Assembly (NCBI RefSeq): GCF_016757735.1
Contig: NZ_CP068439.1
Span: 248,001 to 312,000, forward strand
Length of the DNA: 64,000 nt
Source: Aequorivita iocasae
Lineage (GTDB): Bacteria; Bacteroidota; Bacteroidia; Flavobacteriales; Flavobacteriaceae
Direction: 5' to 3'
Shown: positions 18,496 to 26,110 of the stretch, piece by piece
Layout: every line of letters starts with the position of its first letter
How positions within the stretch are numbered: the stretch's first letter is position 1
Notes under the pieces: generated by a model
What the model saw: the letters and a program-made list of their open reading frames with translations, nothing else
Databases searched by the model: none
Told to the model about the DNA's origin: nothing
Made by a program: the position numbers and the translations under genes

Positions 18496-20064
18496 ATGAA
18501 AAAGGTTTTAGCACTATTAAGTTTATTTATTGTTATGAGCTGTGGTTCTGATGATGAAAACAATACACCAGAAAATCCATACAATTTCGAAATGGAGGTA
18601 GCCGTAAGTGATATCACGCTTCACGAAGCCACTATTTCTTGGAACAAACCTTTGCCTTCAGAATGGAGTTCTGTTACTTATGAAATAGTCCTAAACAATG
18701 AAGAAATAGCAAGTGGCATACAAACCAGTGAGTATACTTTTACAAATCTTGAGGAAAATAAAGTTTATACAGGAACCGTATATGCTGCTGGCGATAATGG
18801 GCAGGAATCGTCTGCTAACTTTAGCTTTACAACTAAACCATATATTTTTGAAATGGCTGTGGAAATTGATGAAATTGGTATCTACGAAGCCTCAATTTCC
18901 TGGAATGCTCCTTTACCATCAGAATGGGGAAGTGTTGTTTATAAAGTGGTTTTAAATAATGAAGTTATTGTAGATGGTTTACAAAATACAAATTATACAA
19001 TTTCTGATCTTGACGACAACAGAGGATACAACGGGACTGTATTTGCGAAAGGAACAAATGGTGATGAAACTTTTGCTCATTTTAGTTTTACAACGCTACC
19101 CTACACAATTACAGGCGGTTCAGTCACTCTTCACAATCAACAGGAAGTGGATGATTTTTTCTATTCTGAAATAGGTTTAAGTCTAACCATAACAGGTTCT
19201 GATATAACTGATATCTCAAATTTATCGTCACTTGTGTCATTGGGAGACGATCTTATCATTAAAAATACATCTTTAACAAGTCTAAATGGATTACAAAATA
19301 TAATACCCGAAACAAGCCATAGAAAATTAGAAATCATTGACAACCCTCAGCTCTCTGATATTGGAGATGTCTCTGGATTCTCGTCCACTATGAAGGAATT
19401 AGAAATTAATAAAAATGCTTCCCTTAGCAACATTTCAAACCTTCAAATTTCCTCCACCCTCACCTCAATAAGATTTGGATATACTCCAATAAGCGATTTT
19501 TCGATATTCTACATAAATAGCAATTACATGTTTATTGAATTCGACTATATGCCGCCAACAGCAAATATGGCTAATTTATTTTCAGGTATACAGTCTGCAG
19601 ACAATCTCACCTTAAAAAATTTAGCTGTAACTGATTTATCATTCATATCAAATTTTACTGTCGGTAGTGACCTATATCTTGAAAACATACCAATTACAAA
19701 TTTTTCGTCCCTTTCATCTTGGACCACCATTTACTACTTCAAATTAAGAGACATGCCACTAATAACTAATATGGAAGGACTTGATAGCTTAGAGAGGGTT
19801 CTAACTTTTGATTTTAATAATAATCCAAATCTTGTATCATTTGATGGGTTATTAAGCTTGGACGGTAGCGGTGCTTGGCCTAATGACTCCATTTCTCTAT
19901 TTTTAGTCAACAATTCGAATCTTAGAGATTATTGTAGCTTACGAGAATTTTTAAACATTGTTCCTTATCGTTATGAAAATGGTATTCCTTTTTACAATGT
20001 AACAGGCAATGCCTATAACCCAACAAAAGAAGAAATAAAAACTGAGGCGGGTTGTTCGCTTTAA
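18496..20064 (+). CDS. Surface lipoprotein with two fibronectin-III-like domains and leucine-rich-like region (copy 2)
   Basis: A 522-residue paralogue of the preceding gene, with a lipoprotein signal ending IVMSC near residue 16. Two tandem FnIII-like domains (about 30-115 and 116-203) are near-duplicates of each other: both contain ISWN, PLPSEW, a Y-V-LNNE strand and FSFTT. An LRR or receptor-L-like region spans about 205-480, and the C-terminus NAYNPT...GCSL matches copy 1. The internal domain duplication accounts for most of the extra length over copy 1. The function is unknown. Its 3' end overlaps the convergent methyltransferase gene by 4 bp. Confidence 0.75.
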   Translation: MKKVLALLSLFIVMSCGSDDENNTPENPYNFEMEVAVSDITLHEATISWNKPLPSEWSSVTYEIVLNNEEIASGIQTSEYTFTNLEENKVYTGTVYAAGDNGQESSANFSFTTKPYIFEMAVEIDEIGIYEASISWNAPLPSEWGSVVYKVVLNNEVIVDGLQNTNYTISDLDDNRGYNGTVFAKGTNGDETFAHFSFTTLPYTITGGSVTLHNQQEVDDFFYSEIGLSLTITGSDITDISNLSSLVSLGDDLIIKNTSLTSLNGLQNIIPETSHRKLEIIDNPQLSDIGDVSGFSSTMKELEINKNASLSNISNLQISSTLTSIRFGYTPISDFSIFYINSNYMFIEFDYMPPTANMANLFSGIQSADNLTLKNLAVTDLSFISNFTVGSDLYLENIPITNFSSLSSWTTIYYFKLRDMPLITNMEGLDSLERVLTFDFNNNPNLVSFDGLLSLDGSGAWPNDSISLFLVNNSNLRDYCSLREFLNIVPYRYENGIPFYNVTGNAYNPTKEEIKTEAGCSL

Positions 20065-20858
20065 TTTCTAACAGCTTTAACCTCAAAAATCAACGGGTAC
20101 ATTTTGTTTGAAAGCTCAAACATCCCTTTGTCATTCTCAACTAATCCTGGAAATATGTCATAAGGAGAAGCATCATATTCTTTTAGATATTCTATTTGAA
20201 GACCAGCTTCGGCAAGCGAAGATATCACTTCACCCAAACTGTGGTTCCAGCCGTATTCCTTACTTATTATTTTTGAATTTTTATCGGCATACGTACCTTG
20301 GTATTCCTCATAAATCGCTTCTTTTTGCTGGTAGCCATATTTCATCTCTGGAGGTGAAACGGTATAATCAAACATCCATGCAATGGGATGGAATTCTACA
20401 ATATAAAAAAATCCGCCGGGCTTTAACCGTTCCGAAATTATCTGCGCCCACGGTTTTAAATCAGGCAACCAACCAATCGTTCCGTAGCTTGTAAAAACAA
20501 TATCAAATTTTTCTGAAATATATTTCGAAGTGTCCAAAACATTGCAACAAACAAACTTCGCATCAAGTTTCAATTCTGTGTTCAGTTGCTTTGCCAATTT
20601 GATTCCTTCATCAGAAATATCTACGCCCGTACACTTGGCACCCATTCTTGAAAAGCTCAGCGTATCTTGACCAAAGTGGCATTGAAGGTGCAAAATACCT
20701 TTCTTTGATACATCGCCCAAAGCATCCAACTCATATTTATTTAACGAGGATTTGCCTTTTCTAAAATTACTCAGGCTATAAAAATTACTCTCCGCATGTA
20801 CAGCAACTTTGGAATTCCAGGTATTTCGGTTGGTTTCAAATTTCTCGAGATGCTCCAT
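20061..20858 (-). CDS. Class I SAM-dependent methyltransferase
   Basis: A 265-residue protein with a Rossmann-type methyltransferase core. Motif I is HLQCHFGQDTL (about residues 58-68), followed by acidic motif II GVDISDEG and motif IV DIVFTSYGTIGWL. HLQCHFG is characteristic of a bacterial methyltransferase group with unknown substrates. An in-frame TTG at 20888 would add 10 residues, but the ATG at 20858 is the better start. It stands alone, convergent with the lipoprotein pair. Confidence 0.88.
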   Translation of the reverse strand: MEHLEKFETNRNTWNSKVAVHAESNFYSLSNFRKGKSSLNKYELDALGDVSKKGILHLQCHFGQDTLSFSRMGAKCTGVDISDEGIKLAKQLNTELKLDAKFVCCNVLDTSKYISEKFDIVFTSYGTIGWLPDLKPWAQIISERLKPGGFFYIVEFHPIAWMFDYTVSPPEMKYGYQQKEAIYEEYQGTYADKNSKIISKEYGWNHSLGEVISSLAEAGLQIEYLKEYDASPYDIFPGLVENDKGMFELSNKMYPLIFEVKAVRN

Positions 20859-20977
20859 AAGATGGATTTTTTTATCAAATATATTCAATTAACGCAAAAA
20901 ACACAGTTGATAACAATTTTGATATTTTTTTGCGATTTTCGTTAAACAAGGGTTAAAAAAATTGAAAGATGAATGGT

Positions 20978-21008
20978 TTTGTTGTAGTTTTAAATTATAC
21001 TAACTTTA
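20978..21008 (+). promoter_or_regulatory. Promoter of the small membrane protein / lipoprotein pair
   Basis: TTTG at 20978-20981 and TAACTTTA at 21001-21008 (one mismatch to TAnnTTTG), spacer 19 nt. The ATG of the first small gene is 13 bp past the -7 box. The end of the box overlaps the first copy of a 17-nt repeat. Confidence 0.5.
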
Positions 21009-21202
21009 AAAACTAATTATTATGGGTGACATCATCTGGTTAATTGTAGTACTCCTTATTATAGGATGGCTCGTAGGCTATTTCGGTTTCGGTGAGGCCG
21101 TTGGAAGTCTAATTCACATTTTACTGGTCTTGGCAATTATTGGTATTTTATACCGTTTGGCAACCGGCCGCAGACCATAATCCAATTAAAAACTAATTAT
21201 TA
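21006..21202 (+). repeat. 17-nt direct repeat before two consecutive small genes
   Basis: TTAAAAACTAATTATTA occurs exactly at 21006-21022 and 21186-21202. The first copy runs into the ATG of the first gene and the second lies 21 bp before the ATG of the next. It may be a leader or translation element; this is inference. Confidence 0.6.
21022..21180 (+). CDS. Lmo0937-family small membrane protein
   Basis: A 52-residue protein with two hydrophobic segments (about 5-20 and 28-43) separated by GYFGFGEAVG and ending in the basic tail LATGRRP. The pattern of W near the N-terminus, a central G-rich turn, 'IHILLVLAIIGILYRL' and a final GRR matches the short Lmo0937-type (DUF5670-like) membrane family. 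The family is often stress-induced and has no known mechanism. A good promoter is directly upstream. A small lipoprotein gene follows after 43 bp with the same 17-nt leader. Confidence 0.75.
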   Translation: MGDIIWLIVVLLIIGWLVGYFGFGEAVGSLIHILLVLAIIGILYRLATGRRP

Positions 21203-21223
21203 ATTCTTAAACAACAAACTGAT

Positions 21224-21355
21224 ATGAAAAAAGTATTTCTAATTTTATTTGCCGCAGGTTTAATGGCCACTAGCTTTACAAGCTGCCGCGAAAAGAAAAC
21301 AGTTGGAGACGAAATAGAAGACGTAGCAGACGATATAGAAGACGCTGTAGATTAA
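21224..21355 (+). CDS. Tiny acidic lipoprotein
   Basis: A 43-residue protein. Residues 1-20 form a lipoprotein-type signal ending FTSC (Cys21). The mature part is about 23 residues, mostly Asp and Glu with a repeated IEDVADDIEDAVD pattern able to form one acidic helix. No function is known. It resembles small entericidin-like or stress lipoproteins only in size and architecture. It follows the Lmo0937-like gene and ends just before a strong terminator. Confidence 0.65.
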   Translation: MKKVFLILFAAGLMATSFTSCREKKTVGDEIEDVADDIEDAVD

Positions 21356-21374
21356 TTTTTTAAATATTAAAAAC

Positions 21375-21408
21375 AAAAGCCCTCTCAACTATTCTTGGGA
21401 GGGCTTTT
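21375..21408. terminator. Bidirectional intrinsic terminator
   Basis: AAAAGCCCTCTCAA at 21375-21388 pairs with TTGGGAGGGCTTTT at 21395-21408 (one G-T wobble). It ends the small-lipoprotein transcript, and from the other side the GNAT transcript, whose last codons lie in the stem. Confidence 0.85.
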
Positions 21409-21691
21409 TCTTGTTGGATTTTTCAGCTATTATAGATTTCCATTCGGGATGTTTGTCAATATATTTTTTTATAAATGGGCAAACCGGCACCACTTTTAAC
21501 CCTCTGAGCTCTATTTGTAGCAAAACCTTTTCTGTCATTTCACTAGCCACACCCTGCCCAGATAGCGCATCAGGAACTTCGGTATGATTTAATGATAAAA
21601 TACCGGGCTGCACGGAATATGCTATCACAGCTTTATGTCCATCAATATCGGTTTCAAACCGGTTCTCTTCTTTGTTATCGATTACTCGCAT
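21389..21691 (-). CDS. Small GNAT-like N-acetyltransferase (YjdJ type)
   Basis: A 100-residue protein of the short Gcn5-related acetyltransferase-like group. The conserved core includes LNHTEVP, GQGVASEMTEKVL (the acetyl-CoA pyrophosphate loop), VVPVCPFI and KHPEW. These short forms have an N-acetyltransferase fold, but their substrates are unknown. It is transcribed toward the shared terminator. A perfect minus-strand -7 box (TACATTTG at 21747-21754) lies 56 bp upstream. Confidence 0.85.
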   Translation of the reverse strand: MRVIDNKEENRFETDIDGHKAVIAYSVQPGILSLNHTEVPDALSGQGVASEMTEKVLLQIELRGLKVVPVCPFIKKYIDKHPEWKSIIAEKSNKKKPSQE

Positions 21692-21783
21692 TATGATGGT
21701 GAGATTAGTGGGTTAAACACATTAAAAATACAAAAAAATTAAAAGCCAAATGTATTCCTTACATTTACAAAAACACATAAGTT

Positions 21784-22491
21784 ATGAAAATCGCTTTTGC
21801 CACCCTCTTTTTATTTTTAATGCTTTTGGGCTGTAATAATGGTCAAAATACTTCAGAAAATCCTAATACTGCATCAAAAGTAACTGACTCTCTTGAAAAT
21901 ACAAGCATTAGCTATAAAATTGCAAACGCCAATGGTTTTCAACATTGGAAAAACATTTCCGAAATAAAATTTACCTTCAATGTAGATCGTGGCGATAATC
22001 ACTTCCAACGCTCGTGGATCTGGAAACCTAAAATTGGCGATGTGACAATGGTTTCTGTAAACGATACCGTGAATTACAATCGTTCAAAAATGGATAGCTT
22101 AACTATGAAAACCGATGCTGCATTTATTAATGACAAATATTGGCTTTTGGCTCCCTATCAGATTGTTTGGGACGAGGGTACAACTTTTTCAGAAAAGAAA
22201 AACACCGTGGCACCAATTTCAAAAGACACGTTGAACCAGCTTACAATTGTTTACGGTAACGAAGGCGGCTACACTCCAGGCGATGCGTATGATTTTTTTT
22301 ACGATGAAAATTACAGAATTAAAGAATGGAATTACCGAAACGGAAATGCAAAAAAACCTTCCATATCAACAACTTGGGAGGATTATGAAAATTTCAACGG
22401 ACTTGAAATTTCAAAAATGCACAAAGACAGCACGGGCGGCTTTAAACTATATTTCACAAAAATTAGTGTAAAAAAAGACAGTATACGCTAA
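21784..22491 (+). CDS. Lipoprotein of unknown function
   Basis: A 235-residue protein with a clear type II signal ending LMLLGC (about residue 17). A Ser/Thr/Asn-rich linker (18-45) precedes a globular region rich in aromatic residues (W, Y), with motifs HWKNISEIKFTFNV, RSWIWKPK and TTWEDYENFNG. It resembles a hypothetical outer-membrane lipoprotein group seen in flavobacteria and may have a LolA/LolB-like beta half-barrel, but I cannot confirm this. It is convergent with the haloperoxidase gene, overlapping by 4 bp. Confidence 0.7.
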   Translation: MKIAFATLFLFLMLLGCNNGQNTSENPNTASKVTDSLENTSISYKIANANGFQHWKNISEIKFTFNVDRGDNHFQRSWIWKPKIGDVTMVSVNDTVNYNRSKMDSLTMKTDAAFINDKYWLLAPYQIVWDEGTTFSEKKNTVAPISKDTLNQLTIVYGNEGGYTPGDAYDFFYDENYRIKEWNYRNGNAKKPSISTTWEDYENFNGLEISKMHKDSTGGFKLYFTKISVKKDSIR

Positions 22492-24644
22492 TTTTTAAGA
22501 AGTTTTTGAGTCCAAAGGATTTTATCACCCTCGTATAAACTGAAAAAATAAAGCCCCGCCCGTAAACCGGAAACATCTAGGACAAACTCATTATTTGTAT
22601 TAAAACTTGTAGAAGATGAGAGCACTTTTCTCCCTAAAACATCAAAAAGCACTGCTTCAACATTTTTATCTGTTTTATATAGAACCGTAATTTTATTATC
22701 TGCGGGATTGGGAAAGAGCACGCCATTTTTGGCAATTTCGCCAGTAAAAAACTTTTCGGCAAACGAAAATGCTTCCTGCCCAATTTCGTAACCAATTTTC
22801 CTTCCTGCAATATCGTCCACAGGAGGATGGATACCGCCCCAAATGCGCGACAGGCTACACTGGTCAGACGCATCGCGATAGGTTGCCCATTGCAACTGAA
22901 AGCTCTGGCTTGGTCCTTCCTCAAAAACCAAAAATTCGTTTTTCTGAATATCGAAAGTGCCCATTCCTCCCGGAAAATATTCACTTCCGGTTAACATAGT
23001 CAAAACCTCAGCTGCAGCTCGAGAAAATGTGGAATGACCTGAAACGTATCCAGCAAAAGGCGGTGTTACAAACGATGGCCGTTGGTACGGCCACCATTCT
23101 GAAGATATTATCCATCCAACGCCAGCCTCGTCTGTATTGGGATTGACAATATATTCTGGGCCACGCCAGGTATAAAGTTTAATTTTTCCAACATTTTCAT
23201 TGAAATTTCCCGCTAAAGAATCTCCTTCCTTAATCACTTCAATTCTTCCAGGAATTAATGGTAGTCCATGGGGGTCATAATTTTGTAAATTAGGATCACT
23301 GGACTGTCCATGCTCTCCCATATAGCGTATTGCACTCACAGGACGCACAAAATCATAATAGCCTTTTATTCCCCACGCTGAAATTGCAACATCGTGTAAG
23401 GTGCCGCCCAAAATAAAATAACTCTTTACGTCCCATTCCAAATCTGATAATACCGCACCCTTTCCCTTAATTTTTTTTATTGTAAGTGGATTGTCATTAA
23501 TATAATTTAACAATACAAACCAATGTCCCGGCGGCGTTTCGCTATCTGGGCCATCTGCCCAAAATTCTGCCAAAGCGCGAGCGTAATCACCTCTATAAAC
23601 CAGCTGGGGCTCGTAAGCCTGTCCTGTAATTGGGTTTAAAACTCTCCCTTCACTTGGGTCTCCGCCACTTTCCAAATCATAAAACTCCTTATATTCCGAA
23701 AGGGTCTGAGGGTAGGTATCCATGGATAAATTTCCTAAACTTTTGGGAGATATATCTACCATTACACCATCAGAAGGAGCCAAATGTGCGCCCCAAGCCG
23801 CTACAAGTGCGAAATTCCACTTATAAGCATCTTCAGCGCCCAGGCCATCTTGAATATAGCACGGCGGCCCGGGATCGTGATATACCCAATATTCATATCC
23901 TGGAACTTGATGAACAGTTTTGTCTTCTTCGGTTAATGAAAACGGTACCACCCTGCCCCACTCTGGCCCTAAAAATGGTGGTTGCCCACCTGGAATGGTG
24001 TGACCGCTTTGGTCAACATACGCTTCTATTTTCAAGGGTTGCCAGTGGTTTGGAAACTCCATATCCGGATTTCCCGCAATATCCATATTGAGCGGCTCAT
24101 TAAGTGGCACATAAAATTGATTTGCATAATTATTGGCCTCATTGGAACCATCTTGAAAGCCAAATTCAATGATTTTTTCAGCTATATAATTACCTAATGC
24201 TGCTGGATTTCCATTGCTATAATCTGTATTGGTATAATTTTTATCATACCCTAGGTCATCCATCAATATATCTATAGATTCCATAATTTCTGCTGCTTCA
24301 GGGGAATTTGCGAAACGGTGTCTCATCAATCTGTAAACGCCGTAGCTAATGGCTTTTTCACGAGCTTTCAGAGTAGGCTCATTTGATTGAAATCCATCAA
24401 AAGGACATTGAAATCCCGCAATGTTTTTTCCCAAAAAATAGGTATCTGCCTGTTTATTGAAAACAGCCCACATATCGTACATTATTACCGAAGAGTGAAA
24501 TAGATTACGCGCGTGGATGGTGGGCCGGGCATAATCGTTGCGGATTCCATGGAGCATTTCCTCGTTCCATTGCCTTGCGACAGATTGTGAAAACGACTGT
24601 GTGCTAAGGGTTAAAAAGAGATATAAAAGTATTTTTCGAAACAT
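22488..24644 (-). CDS. T9SS-exported vanadium-dependent haloperoxidase (PAP2 superfamily)
   Basis: A 718-residue secreted protein. A Sec signal (1-19) is followed by a large alpha-helical haloperoxidase domain. The vanadate-binding residues are visible in the family order: the lysine and arginine in KGYYDFVRP, the SGHSTFSRA loop, and the arginine and histidine in SRIWGGIHPPVDD. The last 80 residues (about 640-718), starting FPNPADNKITV and ending QKLLKN, form a T9SS type A sorting domain, so the enzyme should cross the outer membrane. The reaction is H2O2-dependent oxidation of halide; halide choice cannot be read here. Confidence 0.92.
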   Translation of the reverse strand: MFRKILLYLFLTLSTQSFSQSVARQWNEEMLHGIRNDYARPTIHARNLFHSSVIMYDMWAVFNKQADTYFLGKNIAGFQCPFDGFQSNEPTLKAREKAISYGVYRLMRHRFANSPEAAEIMESIDILMDDLGYDKNYTNTDYSNGNPAALGNYIAEKIIEFGFQDGSNEANNYANQFYVPLNEPLNMDIAGNPDMEFPNHWQPLKIEAYVDQSGHTIPGGQPPFLGPEWGRVVPFSLTEEDKTVHQVPGYEYWVYHDPGPPCYIQDGLGAEDAYKWNFALVAAWGAHLAPSDGVMVDISPKSLGNLSMDTYPQTLSEYKEFYDLESGGDPSEGRVLNPITGQAYEPQLVYRGDYARALAEFWADGPDSETPPGHWFVLLNYINDNPLTIKKIKGKGAVLSDLEWDVKSYFILGGTLHDVAISAWGIKGYYDFVRPVSAIRYMGEHGQSSDPNLQNYDPHGLPLIPGRIEVIKEGDSLAGNFNENVGKIKLYTWRGPEYIVNPNTDEAGVGWIISSEWWPYQRPSFVTPPFAGYVSGHSTFSRAAAEVLTMLTGSEYFPGGMGTFDIQKNEFLVFEEGPSQSFQLQWATYRDASDQCSLSRIWGGIHPPVDDIAGRKIGYEIGQEAFSFAEKFFTGEIAKNGVLFPNPADNKITVLYKTDKNVEAVLFDVLGRKVLSSSTSFNTNNEFVLDVSGLRAGLYFFSLYEGDKILWTQKLLKN

Positions 24645-24711
24645 TTTAACACATTTTTAGATAGACACAAGACTTTTGAATTGTACAGCAAATTAAACAA
24701 ATATTAATTCC

Positions 24712-24719
24712 TATTTTTG
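24712..24719 (+). promoter_or_regulatory. -7 box upstream of kynU (TATTTTTG)
   Basis: Exact TAnnTTTG match 30 bp before the kynU ATG. The nearest TTG is at 24681-24683, a 28-nt spacer that is longer than usual. Confidence 0.45.
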
Positions 24720-24749
24720 TGAAAAGCCGATAAATTTCAACACAGCCAA

Positions 24750-26015
24750 ATGTTCCACAACTCTTTAGAATATGCAAAAAAACAAGATGCAGCTGATGCG
24801 CTTGCTTCTTTCAGAAATAAATTCCACATTCCAACAAATGCAAACGGCCAGAAAATAATCTATCTCTGTGGAAATTCCCTTGGATTACAGCCAAAAATTA
24901 CTTCAGAATATATAAATGAAGAATTGAACGATTGGGCTAATCTGGGCGTGGAAGGGCACGTGGAAGGAAAACATCCATGGCTTCCATATCACGAATTTTT
25001 AACTGAAAATATGGCGAAAATCGTGGGAGCGAAACCTTCGGAAGTGGTTATGATGAATACGTTGACGACAAACCTTCACTTAATGATGGTTTCGTTTTAC
25101 CAGCCTACAAAAACCAAATATAAAATTGTGGTTGAAAGCGATGCTTTCCCAAGTGATAAATATGCTGTTGAAAGTCAACTGAAATTTCACGGAATTGACC
25201 CGAAAGAAGGATTGATTCTTTGGAAACCCAGAAAAGGCAAGGAACTTTGCCGTTTTGAGGATTTGGAGGAAATTATGCAAACCCACGGAAGCGAAATCGC
25301 TTTGTTGATGATTGGCAGTACCAATTACTACACGGGTCAATCCTTTCCACTTAAAAAAATTACGGAATTGGGACATAAATACGGCTGCATGGTTGGTTTC
25401 GATTTGGCACACGGTGCGGGAAACATTCAACCAAACCTGCACGAAACGGGAGCAGATTTCGCCGTTTGGTGTACCTATAAATATTTAAACAGCGGTCCGG
25501 GAAGTCTCGGCGGTTGCTTTGTTCACGAACGCCACGCACATAATGAAAACCTCAACCGTTTTGCCGGTTGGTGGGGCCACAATAAAAAAACGCGTTTCAA
25601 TATGCGCCATGAATTTGACGCATTGCCCGGAGCTGAGGGATGGCAATTAAGCAATCCTCCAATACTTTCAATGGCCGCCATTCGTGCTTCTTTGGATACA
25701 TTTGCGGAAGCAGGCTTTGAAAACCTTCGGAAGAAATCTGAAAAACTTACTGGATTTTTAGAGTTTCTATTGGATGAAATGAAAAACGATTCAATCAACG
25801 TAATCACTCCAAGAAACCCCGAGGAACGCGGCTGCCAACTTTCAATTCAAGTGAAAAATGCCGATAAAAATTTGCACACAAAATTAACTGAAGCCGGAGT
25901 AATAAGCGATTGGCGTGAGCCGGATGTAATCCGCGTTGCTCCTGCCCCACTTTACAATAGTTTTGAAGATGTGTTCCGTTTTTCGGAAAAATTAAAAGAA
26001 GTTTTAAAAAGTTGA
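24750..26015 (+). CDS. kynU: Kynureninase
   Basis: A 421-residue PLP enzyme that cleaves kynurenine to anthranilate, or 3-hydroxykynurenine to 3-hydroxyanthranilate, plus alanine. LCGNSLGLQPK, GHVEGKHPWLPYHE, NTLTTNLHLMM and FDLAHGAGN match the family. The PLP lysine is K244 in WCTYKYLNSGPG, and RFAGWWGH is conserved. It opens the catabolic cluster. With kmo next, the expected substrate is 3-hydroxykynurenine. The TGA stop coincides with the first unit of an 82-bp palindromic heptad repeat. Confidence 0.97.
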   Translation: MFHNSLEYAKKQDAADALASFRNKFHIPTNANGQKIIYLCGNSLGLQPKITSEYINEELNDWANLGVEGHVEGKHPWLPYHEFLTENMAKIVGAKPSEVVMMNTLTTNLHLMMVSFYQPTKTKYKIVVESDAFPSDKYAVESQLKFHGIDPKEGLILWKPRKGKELCRFEDLEEIMQTHGSEIALLMIGSTNYYTGQSFPLKKITELGHKYGCMVGFDLAHGAGNIQPNLHETGADFAVWCTYKYLNSGPGSLGGCFVHERHAHNENLNRFAGWWGHNKKTRFNMRHEFDALPGAEGWQLSNPPILSMAAIRASLDTFAEAGFENLRKKSEKLTGFLEFLLDEMKNDSINVITPRNPEERGCQLSIQVKNADKNLHTKLTEAGVISDWREPDVIRVAPAPLYNSFEDVFRFSEKLKEVLKS

Positions 26016-26095
26016 CCTAGGACTTTTCGACGTAGGACGTAAGACAAAAACACAACACCACTTGTCTTATATCTTAAGTCCTATCGTCATAAGTC
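26014..26095. repeat. 82-bp palindrome built of 7-bp-phased GAC/GTC units
   Basis: GAC occurs at 26014, 26021, 26029, 26036 and 26043 (steps 7, 8, 7, 7). GTC, with one ATC, ends at 26066, 26073, 26080, 26088 and 26095 (steps 7, 7, 8, 7). All five pairs share one centre at 26054.5. Between arms, 23 of the outer 34 positions are complementary. It fills the kynU-kmo gap. Confidence 0.8.
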
Positions 26096-26110
26096 ATATA
26101 TAATTTAAGT

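Noticed and set aside
23630-24091. Open frame of 153 codons on the plus strand
   Set aside because: Antisense to the haloperoxidase gene; low-complexity translation and no plausible start context.
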